The notes under the pieces: model-generated | What the model was told of the DNA's origin: nothing | The model's input: the letters and a program-made list of their open reading frames with translations, nothing else | The model's database searches: none | Part shown: positions 8,830 to 17,219 of the stretch, piece after piece | How the letters are laid out: the number at the start of each line of letters is the position of its first letter | Numbering within the stretch: the first letter of the stretch is position 1 | Program-made: the position numbers and the translations under genes | From: Streptomyces sp. NBC_00582 | Lineage (GTDB): Bacteria; Actinomycetota; Actinomycetes; Streptomycetales; Streptomycetaceae | Direction: 5' to 3' | DNA length: 64,000 bases | NCBI RefSeq assembly: GCF_036345155.1 | Contig: NZ_CP107772.1 | Span: 558,001-622,000 of the forward strand

Positions 8830-9573
8830 CTAGTAGGAGAAACGGCCGCCTACCGGGCCCCGGACCGCGCCGACGGTCAGTTCCTTCACCTTGTGCGCGG
8901 GCACCGGGGCTCCGGAAGTCTCGCGGACCCAGCGCATGACCTCTTCCTGACCGGTTCCGAAGGGCGGCAGACCCGGGAAGTACGGGTACACGTAGACCGG
9001 GGTGTTGGGTTCGCTGCGCCAGCTCTCGGTCAGAGTGCCGATGTCCACCGTGTCGAAGCCGAGGGTGTCCAGCAGTTCGGTTACCTCGGCCTTGGCGCTC
9101 GGCTCGTCACCGGCGATGGGCAGCGCACTGCGATCGGGCGCCCCAGAGGGACGGGCAAGGGTGAGCAGGCAGCGGAAGGAAATGTTGTTGAACGCCTTGA
9201 CCACATGGGAGTCGGCCAGGTGGCGCTGCACCAGGGCGCTGGAGGTCAACTCGCCGGAGTCCAGCTCGCTGATCTGGCCGTCGCGCTCGGGGTAGTAGTT
9301 CATCGTATCGATCACGGTCTTGCCCGCCAGTGCGGCGACAGGCAGCTTGTGGTAGGCGACCAGCGGAATGGTGGCCACGACCAGGTCGCCGGCCCGGGCG
9401 GCCTCGGCCGGGGTGGCCGCGCGGGCAAGGGAGCCGAGGTCGGTGACGAGGTCGCTGAGGGTCTCCGGGTCCCGGGAGTTGCTGAGGACGACGTTCAGGC
9501 CGGCGTCGACGGCGTGGCGGGCCACAATGCCGCCGATCGCGCCGGCGCCGATGATTCCGAGAGTCTTCGTCAT
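8830..9573 (-). CDS. NADP oxidoreductase, F420-dependent-reductase-like (copy B)
   Basis: 247 residues and a close duplicate of the gene at 6027. The same motifs are intact: LGIIGAGAIGGIVARHA, SNSRDPETLSDLV, VVATIPLVAYHKLP, KTVIDTMNYYPERDG and VVKAFNNISF. AGGAG lies 9 bases upstream of the ATG. It is divergent from an intact tetR at 9917, so the pair forms a classical repressor-target module. The copies differ mainly in the C-terminal third (PPFGTGQEEVMRWVRETSGAP here), which could alter substrate choice. Confidence 0.9.
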   Translation of the reverse strand: MTKTLGIIGAGAIGGIVARHAVDAGLNVVLSNSRDPETLSDLVTDLGSLARAATPAEAARAGDLVVATIPLVAYHKLPVAALAGKTVIDTMNYYPERDGQISELDSGELTSSALVQRHLADSHVVKAFNNISFRCLLTLARPSGAPDRSALPIAGDEPSAKAEVTELLDTLGFDTVDIGTLTESWRSEPNTPVYVYPYFPGLPPFGTGQEEVMRWVRETSGAPVPAHKVKELTVGAVRGPVGGRFSY

Positions 9574-9853
9574 GGGTCATGTCTCCTGGTAGGTCAACAG
9601 AGCTGGGTAGTGGGTCGTTGGGGCAGAGCTTCGAAGGGTGGGAGTGGGCCAGGCTCGATCACGCAGGGGCACATTCGAGGAGGCCGCCATCCGCTGGGCC
9701 CACAGAAACGCCGGCGGTCCTTCGACTCTTTCCCGGCGACGGCTGGGCCGGTCGCGAGACGTCGTCGCCGGCAGGAACTGCGCGGGAGGACGCTGGTCCG
9801 GACTCCGTATGCGACTGGCGACTTGCACTCCCGACCAGACAAGTCGAGGAGCC

Positions 9854-9887
9854 CCTCATGTTGCCCATCGTAGCAGCAAACATGAGG
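9854..9887. promoter_or_regulatory. Inverted repeat, candidate TetR operator (copy B)
   Basis: CCTCATGTT at 9854-9862 and AACATGAGG at 9879-9887 (16-base spacer) lie 30 bases upstream of the tetR start at 9917 and in the divergent interval with the oxidoreductase at 9573. The same arms recur at 7003-7040. A partial third half-site (CCTCACGTT) follows at about 9892. An autoregulatory operator is the simplest reading. Confidence 0.6.
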
Positions 9888-9916
9888 ATCACCTCACGTT
9901 GGATATCCTCTTGGGT

Positions 9917-10600
9917 ATGTCCACTCATCGAGCACGCGGCGCAGCCGCGACGGGCCGTCCTCTGCGGCGTGACGCGCAGCGCAACCGGGACGCGCTGCTC
10001 GCGGCGGCTCGCGCATGTCTGGCCGAGAAAGGCATTGAGGCCTCGCTGGAGCAGGTGGCCAAGCGAGCGGGCCTGGCCATCGGCACGCTGTACCGCCATT
10101 TCCCCACACGCCTCCACCTCGTGCAGGCGGTGTTCGCCGACAAGATCGAGGCCTGGCGGGAGGCCGCAGAGAAGGCCGTGGCCATGGACGACGCGTGGGA
10201 GGGGCTGTGTCTCTTCCTCGAGACGATGTGTGAACTCCAGGTCGGGGACAAGGGATTCCAGGACCTGGCTGCCATTCGGCTGCCGGAGACGGCGTGTCTG
10301 GCGGGGGCGCAGTCACGCATCTATGAACTCGCCGTCCGCATCGTGGAGCGCGCACAGGAGCAGGGAACGCTTCGTTCCGACGTCACTCCCGAAGATCTCA
10401 CCTTCGTGATCTGGGCCAACGGAAGCGTCACCGAAGCCACTCAGGACGTCGCACCGGGGACTTGGCGCCGCTTCCTGCACCTGCTGCTCGACGGATTCCG
10501 CGCCGAGCGGGCGCACCCGCTTCCCCAACCGCCGTTGAGCAAGGACGAGTTGTACCGCGCCATGCTCCGACTCGACGGTAGGCGCGACTGCACTGGGTGA
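9917..10600 (+). CDS. TetR-family transcriptional regulator
   Basis: 227 residues. The HTH is intact: QRNRDALLAAARACLAEKGIEASLEQVAKRAGLAIGTLYRHFP (about residues 22-64, cited in part), with the family's GIGTLYRHFP-like recognition helix. The C-terminal ligand domain has FLETMCELQVGDKGFQDL and ends RAMLRLDGR, similar to the C-terminus of the TetR at 14191. The ATG at 9917 begins the conserved part; the open frame extends upstream only through the operator region. It very likely represses itself and the divergent oxidoreductase at 8830. Confidence 0.92.
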   Translation: MSTHRARGAAATGRPLRRDAQRNRDALLAAARACLAEKGIEASLEQVAKRAGLAIGTLYRHFPTRLHLVQAVFADKIEAWREAAEKAVAMDDAWEGLCLFLETMCELQVGDKGFQDLAAIRLPETACLAGAQSRIYELAVRIVERAQEQGTLRSDVTPEDLTFVIWANGSVTEATQDVAPGTWRRFLHLLLDGFRAERAHPLPQPPLSKDELYRAMLRLDGRRDCTG

Positions 10601-11060
10601 AAGACGGTTCACCGCGACCGCGCTCGAAGACCTGCGGAATCGACCGACGGCGTCCCCTCGCAGCACGACACCCGATGGGCGTACCAGCACACAAGTGGCG
10701 TGACGGGCGGCGTGCACCGCCGAGCGCCGCCCGAGGACGTGTTGGTGTTGTGACGCAGACGCGTCACCCCGTGAGGCGATCCACGAGTGCCTCATTCGGC
10801 GTGCCGTAGGCGATCGCAGCGACCAGCGCGGGCCGTGTGGCGCAGGTCGTCTACGAGGAATTCCGACTGCCGCACACCATGGGGCCATCCCCATAGTGCC
10901 CTTGATCACCAGCGTCCTTCTACGCCCCGTACGGACATCCGTCACAACGTACGGTTTCCAGGGACGCGAAGGCGATCGAGCGGGGATGAACTCCCCCATG
11001 GCGCCGAGGCAAGTCCGCACCGCGGCACTCGGCTGAGGCCGAACGCCTGCCGTGCCCACA
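10601..11060. other. Decayed interval without recognisable gene
   Basis: 460 bases. Only short overlapping frames are seen. A minus-strand segment ending near 10772 (VAAIAYGTPNEALVDRLTG then stop) looks like an orphan protein C-terminus, but nothing upstream continues it. No promoter or hairpin of note. Confidence 0.4.
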
Positions 11061-11579
11061 CGGAAATCGGCCTCCCGGCGGGCTCGGTCACCGCTGCCCT
11101 CAGCGACACACTGGCCCCGCTGGTCGTCGGCCGGGCGCTGCAGGGGCTGGCCGCCGGCGTCGTCCCGCTCGGCATCAGCATCATGCGCGACGAACTGCCC
11201 CCGGGGAGCGACTCGGCTCCGCCACCGCGTTAGCGCATCTCAAGGCGTGGGTGGTGCCCTCGGCCTGCCCGCCGCCGCGGCCATCGCGGACAACTTCAAC
11301 TGGCACACGCTGTTCTGGGCCTCGGGCGCCGCAGACGCCCTCGCCACCGTCCTGGTGCTGGTGTTCGTAGCGGAGTCGAAGGTGCGTTCCGGCGGACGCT
11401 TCCATCTCATCGGCGCCATCGGCATGGCGGCCGGCCTGGTCTGCCGACTCCTCGCCGTTTCCTAGGGTGCCGGCTGGGGCAGCGGCACCACCCTCGGCCT
11501 TTTCGCCGCAGCCGTCGTGGTGCTGCTGCGGTGGGGTCTGTTCGAGCTACGCGTCAAGGAGCCGCTCGTGGACCCATGA
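11061..11579 (+). pseudogene. Remnant of an MFS (DHA2, drug-resistance type) transporter
   Basis: Transmembrane-rich fragments in order: SDTLAPLVVGRALQGLAAGV and PLGISIMRDELPPG in one frame up to about 11215. A frameshift follows, then SASQGVGGALGLPAAAAIAD, NFNWHTLFWASGAADALATV and RFHLIGAIGMAAGLVCRLLAVS. An in-frame TAG at 11463-11465 interrupts it. The same frame resumes GAGWGSGTTLGLFAAAVVVL and ends at TGA 11577-11579. These are TM4-TM8-like segments of the EmrB/QacA family. The N-terminus and C-terminal helices are missing, so it is non-functional. Confidence 0.8.
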
Positions 11580-11609
11580 AACATGCCCCGCTCCCGGGTG
11601 CCGTGCCCG

Positions 11610-12020
11610 TCAGGATCCAAGGCTTGCGGCGCGGTCGCGGTTGGCGCGGATTTCGTCGTGGTGGCCGGCGGCCCAGCCGATCAAGGACGTGACGATCTCG
11701 TGCAGGCCACGGCCCAGCGGGGTGAGGGTGTACTCGACGCGCGGGGGTACTTCGGCGTAGGCGGTGCGGGTGATCAGGCCGTCCTGGTGGAGCTGGCGCA
11801 GGGTGAGGCTGAGCATGCGCTGGGAGATGCCGGGGACCTGTCGTTGCAGGTCGGTGTAGCGCAGCGGGCCGGACTCGAGGACGGCGATCAGCAGCAGGCT
11901 CCATTTGTCGCCGATGCGGTCCAGGATCTGCCGAATAAATGCCATCTGGTCTGCGGGAATGGCTGCGCACGGCCCAATCGTCGCAGCTCCCCCGATGTCG
12001 GCCTCGCTGGTCGCGCCCAT
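11610..12020 (-). CDS. HxlR-family winged-helix transcriptional regulator
   Basis: 136 residues, normal for HxlR/YtcD proteins. Core motifs: FIRQILDRIGDKWSLLLIAV, ESGPLRYTDLQRQVPGISQRM, LSLTLRQLHQDGLITRTAY and VEYTLTPLGRGLHEIV. There is an N-terminal Cys (GPCAAI) where redox- or electrophile-sensing HxlR members often keep theirs. The ATG at 12020 was chosen for its distance from GGAGAGGA; ATG 12029 and 12065 are alternatives. It is divergent from the azoreductase remnant and the NAD(P)-binding gene at 12509. In relatives HxlR proteins control such reductases in response to reactive electrophiles. Confidence 0.92.
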   Translation of the reverse strand: MGATSEADIGGAATIGPCAAIPADQMAFIRQILDRIGDKWSLLLIAVLESGPLRYTDLQRQVPGISQRMLSLTLRQLHQDGLITRTAYAEVPPRVEYTLTPLGRGLHEIVTSLIGWAAGHHDEIRANRDRAASLGS

Positions 12021-12086
12021 GACGCACATTCCTCTCCGGCACGCACACGGATGTGCCTTTTGCAACGGCCTCCATACTGGTCCATC

Positions 12087-12423
12087 ATGGCGTTACGCAC
12101 AAGTCGTAGGAATTGGAGCTCCATGGTGAGGGACTCCGCCAACGGCGCCCCCACCGCGGGCCGCCCGGCCGTGGTGGTCTCCGCCCGCGGTGGCGGCTAC
12201 GGCCCCGGCGCCCCCACCGAGGGCAGGGACCACGCGGTCCCCACACTGGAGACCATCCTGGGCAGGTCCCACACACTCGGACTCGACGTGACCTCGGTGC
12301 CCCCCCAAGCTGACCAGGGCCCCCGCCGTCCCCGCGATGGCCGCCCTCATCCCGGCGCACGAGGCATCCCTGGCCACGGCACACGGCCAGGCCCGCCAAC
12401 TGGCCAAGGACATCGACCAGTAG
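12087..12423 (+). pseudogene. Remnant of an FMN-dependent NADH-azoreductase-like gene
   Basis: The fragment GRPAVVVSARGGGYGPGAP...GRDHAVPTLETILGRSHTLGLDVTSV resembles the C-terminal half of the AzoR/flavodoxin-like NADH:quinone reductases. At about 12301, in a run of seven C, the frame shifts; the other frame continues AMAALIPAHEASLATAHGQARQLAKDIDQ and stops at 12423. The FMN-binding N-terminal half is missing. A homopolymer frameshift plus N-terminal loss indicates a relic of a reductase once controlled by the divergent HxlR. Confidence 0.65.
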
Positions 12424-12508
12424 GCCGCCTGATCCGCCCCGCACGTCACTCGGTCAACACCACCGATCCTCCGAACCAACCTCTCCACGCAGTGAAGGAA
12501 TGAACCCC

Positions 12509-13141
12509 ATGCGCGTCACCGTCTTCGGCGGAACCGGCCCCACCGGCCTGCTCCTGATCAACCAGGCCCTGGCCGAGGACCACGAGGTCACCGCCTACGC
12601 CCGCACTCCCTCGAAACTGCCCACGCACGAGCGGCTCACCCCCGTCCAGGGACAGCTCAACGACGCCGCGGCCATCGCCGAGGCGATCCGCGGCAGTCAC
12701 GCCGTGCTCAGCACGCTCGGCCCGACCACCAAGAAGGCCGACGCCCCACCGCTGGTCACCGGCTACCGCCACATCACCGCGGCCATGCAGGAACACGGCG
12801 TCGAGCGGCTGGTGGCGCTGGGCACGCCCAGCATCCCCGACCCGGCCGACGGCAAGGAGTTCAAGGTCGGCCTCACAGCCACCGCCGTCAAGAAGTTCGC
12901 GCCGGACGCGTACAACACCATCGTGACCATCGGCCACATCGTGCGCGAGTCCGGACTGAACTGGACCATCGTCCGCATCCCCTTCCTCTCCAACGGCCCG
13001 AAGACCGCCTCCATCAACGTCCGCAAGGTCGGCGACAAGGGAGGACTGCGCCTCTCTCGGGCCAACGCCGCCGCGTACTTCCTCCAGCAGCTCACCGACT
13101 CCTCCCAGATCGGCCGCGCACCGTTCATAACCGACAAGTAG
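12509..13141 (+). CDS. NAD(P)-binding atypical SDR (NmrA/BVR-B-like)
   Basis: 210 residues from the ATG at 12509, which sits 9 bases after AAGGA; ATG 12500 directly abuts that site and is less likely. MRVTVFGGTGPTGLLLINQAL is the GGxGxxG motif of atypical SDRs, followed by VTAYARTPSKLP, HAVLSTLGPT and WTIVRIPFLSNGPKT. Such small proteins reduce flavins or quinones (biliverdin-reductase-B-like) or bind NADPH as sensors. It is divergent from the HxlR gene across the decayed azoreductase, suggesting joint control. Confidence 0.9.
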   Translation: MRVTVFGGTGPTGLLLINQALAEDHEVTAYARTPSKLPTHERLTPVQGQLNDAAAIAEAIRGSHAVLSTLGPTTKKADAPPLVTGYRHITAAMQEHGVERLVALGTPSIPDPADGKEFKVGLTATAVKKFAPDAYNTIVTIGHIVRESGLNWTIVRIPFLSNGPKTASINVRKVGDKGGLRLSRANAAAYFLQQLTDSSQIGRAPFITDK

Positions 13142-13330
13142 GCACACCGTCGGCCATGCAACAGAACGCGGCTGCCGCCTGGCCACGCCCGGACATTCCG
13201 ATCAGCCGGGGGTGGCTCGCCGATGGCTCCCAAGTCAGCCAGGCCCTGGAAGTCCCTCAGCGTCACTTACTGGCTCCAACAAAAGCTGTTGATCATGTGA
13301 CTATCGGTGAGGTTTGTCGTTGGTCTGGTC

Positions 13331-13503
13331 GTGGGGAAACGGCAGTCGCGGCCGTGGATCGTGTCGGATGAACTGTGGTCGCTGATCGAGCCGTTGCTGC
13401 CCGAGCCGACGCCGAAGCTGGTCGAGGGCAGCCCTCGAGTGCCGGACCGGCAGGCACTGTGCGGGATTCTCTTCGTCCTGCACACCGGCATCCAGTGGGA
13501 CTT
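13331..13503 (+). mobile_element. IS5-family transposase, N-terminal fragment
   Basis: From GTG 13331: GKRQSRPWIVSDELWSLIEP, LLPEPTPKLVEG and VPDRQALCGILFVLHTGIQW, the conserved N-terminal domain (DUF4096-like) of IS5-group transposases. It stops abruptly at about 13503, where the sequence passes directly into the opposite-strand Tn3 transposase fragment. No DDE catalytic part remains. It marks an insertion followed by deletion. Confidence 0.8.
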
Positions 13504-14085
13504 CACTATCTGGTCGTACCGCTGCTCGATCAGCTCCCAGCGGATCGGCCTCGTCAGCGAGGCGCCGAGCGCCGGCCAGCCGGGCAGGGTGTCGTCGGGG
13601 CGGTACAGGCGGATGCTGCCGATGTTCTTCAGCCTCGGCGGCAGGCGGAAGTTCAGCAGTTCGGTGAAGGCGAACCCGACGACCGAGGCGCCGTGGGTGT
13701 CGACGTGGTTCGACCCGATCTCGGTGTCGGTGCAGTGCCGCAGCGCAGCCTCACTATCGCCGTGCTCGCCGGTCGCCACGATCGCCCGGATACCCATGTT
13801 CGTGCCCAGAGCGAAGAGGGCCAGCAGCAGACGGCGCTGGAGGACGTCACGCTCGATGCGCTCGTACGCGGCCACTGAGGAGAATTCCGCGGTGAAGCCG
13901 GTCAGAATGTCGGCGCTCTTCAGCACGTCCAGGATGTCGAGGACGCCCCAGCGGCGTGCGACCTCCCTTTTGAGGGCCGCCAGGCCGGTGGGCTCGGCCA
14001 GCGGCTCCAGCTTCGGAACCGTGATCCACGGCTCGCCCTTGCGGGTGGTGACCTTCAGATCAGTCGTACCCGCGCTGCCAGTCAT
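13504..14085 (-). mobile_element. Tn3-family transposase, internal/C-terminal fragment
   Basis: The minus-strand frame reads LLLALFALGTNMGIRAIVA, HVDTHGASVVGFAFTELLNF, RLPPRLKNIGSIRLYRPDD and LTRPIRWELIEQRYDQIVK, diagnostic of the DDE domain of Tn3-type transposases (normally ~1000 residues). The expected spacing between these blocks is shortened, so internal deletions have occurred. It is cut at 13504 by the IS5 fragment; the remaining frame to 13267 is antisense IS5 sequence. No Tn3 terminal repeat or resolvase was seen. Confidence 0.85.
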
Positions 14086-14190
14086 CCCGTGAGCTTGACA
14101 GACGCCTTAGCTGTCGGCCTGGGCGCCTCGGACCGACGGTGCCGGCCACCGGACCGAGCCGCTGATGCGCAGTCGGGCGGACGTGGCCCT

Positions 14191-14889
14191 TCAGTCCTTC
14201 CTCTCTGGTTCCGCCGAGGCGGAGCACGCCTGACTGGCACGGAGCATGGCTTTGTAGAGCGCGCGGGGCTCGGGCGGGTCGGGCAGGGGGCCGCGGGCGG
14301 GGGCCTCGAAGGACTGGAGCATCAGAGCGACGACGCGTTTCCAGGCGTCGGGAGCGGCGTCGCCGGTGGCGTTGACGACACCGGCAGTGACCATGTGCAT
14401 CAGCACCAGGTCCTCGGTGCTGAAGTCCTCACGCAGACGTCCGGCGGCCTTGGCGCGGCCGATGAGCTGGACGACTCCCCCGTACGCCTGGTCTCGGCGC
14501 TCCTCCAGAGCCTTGGCTGAGGGGAAGGTCATGGTCAGCACGTCGGCGAAGCCGTAATCGGCGGCCTGCATCGCGCAGACGGTTTCGATGAACCCCGCGA
14601 GACCCCGCCAGGGATCGGGGTCGTCGAGGGCGACGCCGACCGCGTCGACGTAGGCGTCCATACGGTCGGCGAAGACCGCGGCGACCAGCTCCTCCTTCGT
14701 CGGGAATCGGCGGAACAGAGTGGCGATGCCCACACCCGCCTCGCGGGCCACGGAAGACATGGAGGCATTCAGGCCGTCACGCCTGAACACCATGCGAGCG
14801 GCGGCGACGATCCGCGCGCGGTTGCGCTCGGCATCGCTGCGCAGAGGCGGTGCGGCAGGGTCATCGCTGGATCGGGCGCCAAGGTTCAT
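14191..14889 (-). CDS. TetR-family transcriptional regulator
   Basis: 232 residues. The HTH segment is RNRARIVAAARMVFRRDGLN then SSVAREAGVGIATLFRRFPT. The effector domain has GFIETVCAMQAADYGFADVL and ends FEAPARGPLPDPPEPRALYKAMLR, similar in arrangement to the TetR at 9917. The start ATG 14889 is preferred over 14946 because the latter would place the operator-like motif (14907-14926) inside the gene. It is divergent from the truncated MDR gene at 15032 and is the likely controller of the MDR-SDR-SDR-DoxX series, and perhaps, through a shared motif, of the dioxygenase at 20409. Confidence 0.92.
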   Translation of the reverse strand: MNLGARSSDDPAAPPLRSDAERNRARIVAAARMVFRRDGLNASMSSVAREAGVGIATLFRRFPTKEELVAAVFADRMDAYVDAVGVALDDPDPWRGLAGFIETVCAMQAADYGFADVLTMTFPSAKALEERRDQAYGGVVQLIGRAKAAGRLREDFSTEDLVLMHMVTAGVVNATGDAAPDAWKRVVALMLQSFEAPARGPLPDPPEPRALYKAMLRASQACSASAEPERKD

Positions 14890-14906
14890 GACACCCAGTC
14901 TACCAA

Positions 14907-14926
14907 ACCGGAAGGCCCCATCCAGT
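14907..14926. promoter_or_regulatory. Operator-like motif shared with the dioxygenase promoter
   Basis: ACCGGAAGGCCCCATCCAGT in the tetR/MDR divergent interval matches ACTGGAAAGGCCCATCCAGT at 21370-21389 in 17 of 20 positions. The ends form an imperfect inverted repeat (ACCGGA/TCCAGT). A further half-site CCAGT lies at 14895-14899. The location just upstream of the tetR start suits an autoregulatory TetR site. Confidence 0.55.
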
Positions 14927-15031
14927 TTCAGTGTTATCGTGGACACCGCGGAACCGGACAGGCCCTTCCGGATCGCGAATCAGACAGCCGTTCCCGAATC
15001 GAGCGACACCCGCGCCAAGGAGTTGATGATC

Positions 15032-15670
15032 ATGCGCGCTGTGACATTGGCGCAGGTACCCGGCAGCCCCGAGGTGACCGAGGCGGAAGTGCCCCGCCCG
15101 GAGGCCGGTGAGGTGCTGGTGAAGGTGGCCGCCTCCTTGGTGAACGGGTTCGATCTGGGCACGGTGGCCGGATACCTGCAGGGCATGAGGGAGCACCGCT
15201 TCCCGCTGATCCCCGGCAAGGACTTCGCCGGCACCGTCGAGGCGGTCGCTGAGGGTTTCGCGGTCGGCGACGCAGCGTTCGGCGTGGTCACCAAGGCGCA
15301 CCTGGGCACCGGTTCGATGGCGCAGTACGTCGCCGACGTGACCGCGCAGGTCCGGGCGATCGCCCCCGACGGCGTGGACGCGGTGCTGCACCTCGCCGGC
15401 GACCTCGCCGAGCTCACCGCGCTCACCCGCGACGGCGGCGCCGTCGCCTCCGCCCTCACCGTCCCCGAGGCCTCGGAGGACCGCAAACTACAGACCGCCC
15501 TGATCCGGTCCAACCCGACCGCCGACACCCTGTCCGCCCTCGCCGGGCAGGTCGCCGCCGGCGCCCTCACGGTGCCGGTGAACTCCGAGTTCGACCTGGA
15601 GCGTGCCCCCGAGGCGTTCGCCGCGTTCGGCGCCGGCACCCTCGGCAAGATCGCCATCACCGTCGCCTGA
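15032..15670 (+). CDS. MDR-family oxidoreductase with its Rossmann core deleted
   Basis: 212 residues, about 100 short of the family. The GroES-like domain is present (EVLVKVAASLVNGFDLGTV; FPLIPGKDFAGTVEAV; GTGSMAQYVADVTAQV). The sequence then jumps straight to RAIAPDGVDAVLHLAGD, which in full-length relatives follows the nucleotide-binding GATGGVG region. That glycine motif and about 100 residues around it are absent while the frame is kept. The C-terminus (ERAPEAFAAFGAGTLGKIAITVA) is normal. Start 15032 lies 9 bases after AAGGAG; ATG 15026 is an alternative. NADPH binding is unlikely, so it is probably inactive or has a non-catalytic role. Confidence 0.85.
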   Translation: MRAVTLAQVPGSPEVTEAEVPRPEAGEVLVKVAASLVNGFDLGTVAGYLQGMREHRFPLIPGKDFAGTVEAVAEGFAVGDAAFGVVTKAHLGTGSMAQYVADVTAQVRAIAPDGVDAVLHLAGDLAELTALTRDGGAVASALTVPEASEDRKLQTALIRSNPTADTLSALAGQVAAGALTVPVNSEFDLERAPEAFAAFGAGTLGKIAITVA

Positions 15671-15712
15671 CCAGTCCGTACCCCATCCCCTCCCCTACGA
15701 AAGGACTTCACC

Positions 15713-16387
15713 ATGCCCAGCATCGCCATCGTCGGAGCCGGCCCCGGAATGGGCCTCGCCATCGCCCGCACCTTCGGCTCCCAGGGCTACGACGTCGCTC
15801 TCATCGCCCGCAACCGCGACAAGCTCGACGACCTCGTCAGCCGGCTCACCGCCGAGGGCATCACCGCCGCCGCGTTCCCGGCGGACGTGCTCGACCACGA
15901 CGCGCTGACCCAGGCCCTCAAGGACGCCGCCACCCGCTTCGGCGGCATCGACGTCCTGGAGCACTCCCCCGCTCCGAGCTTCGGCTCCATGACCCTCACC
16001 TCCCCGTCCCACACCAGCCCCTCCGATGTACAGGGACTGATCGACCTCCTGCTCTACAGCGCCATCACCGCCACCCAGGCCGTCCTGCCCGCGATGCGTG
16101 AGGCCGGCGCGGGCACCCTGCTCTTCACCAACGGCGCCGGCTCGGTCGACCCGAACCCGATGCTCGGCAACGCCAACGCCGCCCAGGCGGCGCTGCGCAA
16201 CTGGGTGCTCAACCTGCACAAGGAACTGGCCGGCACCGGTATCCAGGCCGCGCACGTCGCCATCGGCGTGTGGATCGGCGCGGGCAGCCCTCCCGGAGTC
16301 CCGACCGCCGAGGCCGAGGACATCGCCCCTCTCTACTGGGACCTGCACACCCAACGCGACGAAGCCGAGCGCGTCTTCACCGTCTGA
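15713..16387 (+). CDS. SDR-fold NAD(P)-binding protein, tandem copy 1 (no YxxxK)
   Basis: 224 residues. PSIAIVGAGPGMGLAIARTFG is the Rossmann motif; LIARNRDKLDDLV suggests NADP preference; DVLDHDALTQALKDA and GGIDVLEHSPAP follow. The expected catalytic segment reads TNGAGSVDPNPMLGNANAAQ, with no Tyr-xxx-Lys. It follows the truncated MDR by 42 bases with AAAGGA before the ATG, so the two are probably cotranscribed. It is nearly identical to the gene at 16536 and a more distant paralogue of 5226-5897. The catalytic capability is doubtful by SDR rules; the role is unknown. Confidence 0.9.
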   Translation: MPSIAIVGAGPGMGLAIARTFGSQGYDVALIARNRDKLDDLVSRLTAEGITAAAFPADVLDHDALTQALKDAATRFGGIDVLEHSPAPSFGSMTLTSPSHTSPSDVQGLIDLLLYSAITATQAVLPAMREAGAGTLLFTNGAGSVDPNPMLGNANAAQAALRNWVLNLHKELAGTGIQAAHVAIGVWIGAGSPPGVPTAEAEDIAPLYWDLHTQRDEAERVFTV

Positions 16388-16535
16388 CGCCACCCAGCGC
16401 TCCCCCGTTGGATCCTGATCCGTTCCATCCTCTTCCTCCGCGTTCGGCGCCGGCACCGTCGGCAAGATCGCGATCACCGTCGTCTGACCAGTCCGTGTCC
16501 CAGACGCTTCCACCACAACGCAAAAGGATTGCACC

Positions 16536-17219
16536 GTGCCCAGCATCGCCATCGTCGGAGCCGGCCCCGGAATGGGCCTCGCCATCGCCCGCACCTTCGG
16601 CTCCCAGGGCTACGACGTCGCTCTCATCGCCCGCAACCGCGACAAGCTCGACGACCTCGTCGGCCGGCTCACCGCCGAGGGCATCACCGCCGCCGCGTTC
16701 CCGGCGGACGTGCTCGACCACGACGCGCTGACCCAGGCCCTCAAGGACGCCGCCACCCGCTTCGGCGGCATCGACGTGCTGGAGCACTCCCCCTCTCCGG
16801 GCAACGGCTCCATAAGCTCCATGACCCTCACCTCCCCGTCCCAGACCAGCCCTTCCGATGTACAGGGATGGATCGACTTCCTGCTCTACAGCGCCATCAC
16901 CGCCACCCAGGCCGTCCTGCCCGCGATGCGTGAGGCCGGCGCGGGCACCCTGCTCTTCACCAACGGCGCCGGCTCGGTCGACCCCATCCCGATGCTCGGC
17001 AACGTCAACCCCGCCCAGGCGGCGCTGCGCAACTGGGTGCTCAACCTGCACAAGGAACTGGCCGGCACCGGTATCCAGGCCGCGCACGTCGCCATCGGCG
17101 TGTGGATCGGCGCGGGCGGCCCTCCCGAAATCCCGACCGCCGAGGCCGAGGACATCGCCCCTCTCTACTGGGACCTGCACACCCAACGCGACGAAGCCGA
17201 GCGCGTCTTCACCGTCTGA
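16536..17219 (+). CDS. SDR-fold NAD(P)-binding protein, tandem copy 2 (no YxxxK)
   Basis: 227 residues, nearly identical to the preceding gene apart from a three-residue insertion (SPSPGNGSISSMTL against SPAPSFGSMTL) and a few substitutions. It has a GTG start after AAAGGA and the same VDPIPMLGNVNPAQ segment in place of the catalytic Tyr-Lys. Codon use matches the first copy, so the duplication is recent. Expected to be functionally redundant with copy 1 or just beginning to diverge. Confidence 0.9.
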   Translation: MPSIAIVGAGPGMGLAIARTFGSQGYDVALIARNRDKLDDLVGRLTAEGITAAAFPADVLDHDALTQALKDAATRFGGIDVLEHSPSPGNGSISSMTLTSPSQTSPSDVQGWIDFLLYSAITATQAVLPAMREAGAGTLLFTNGAGSVDPIPMLGNVNPAQAALRNWVLNLHKELAGTGIQAAHVAIGVWIGAGGPPEIPTAEAEDIAPLYWDLHTQRDEAERVFTV

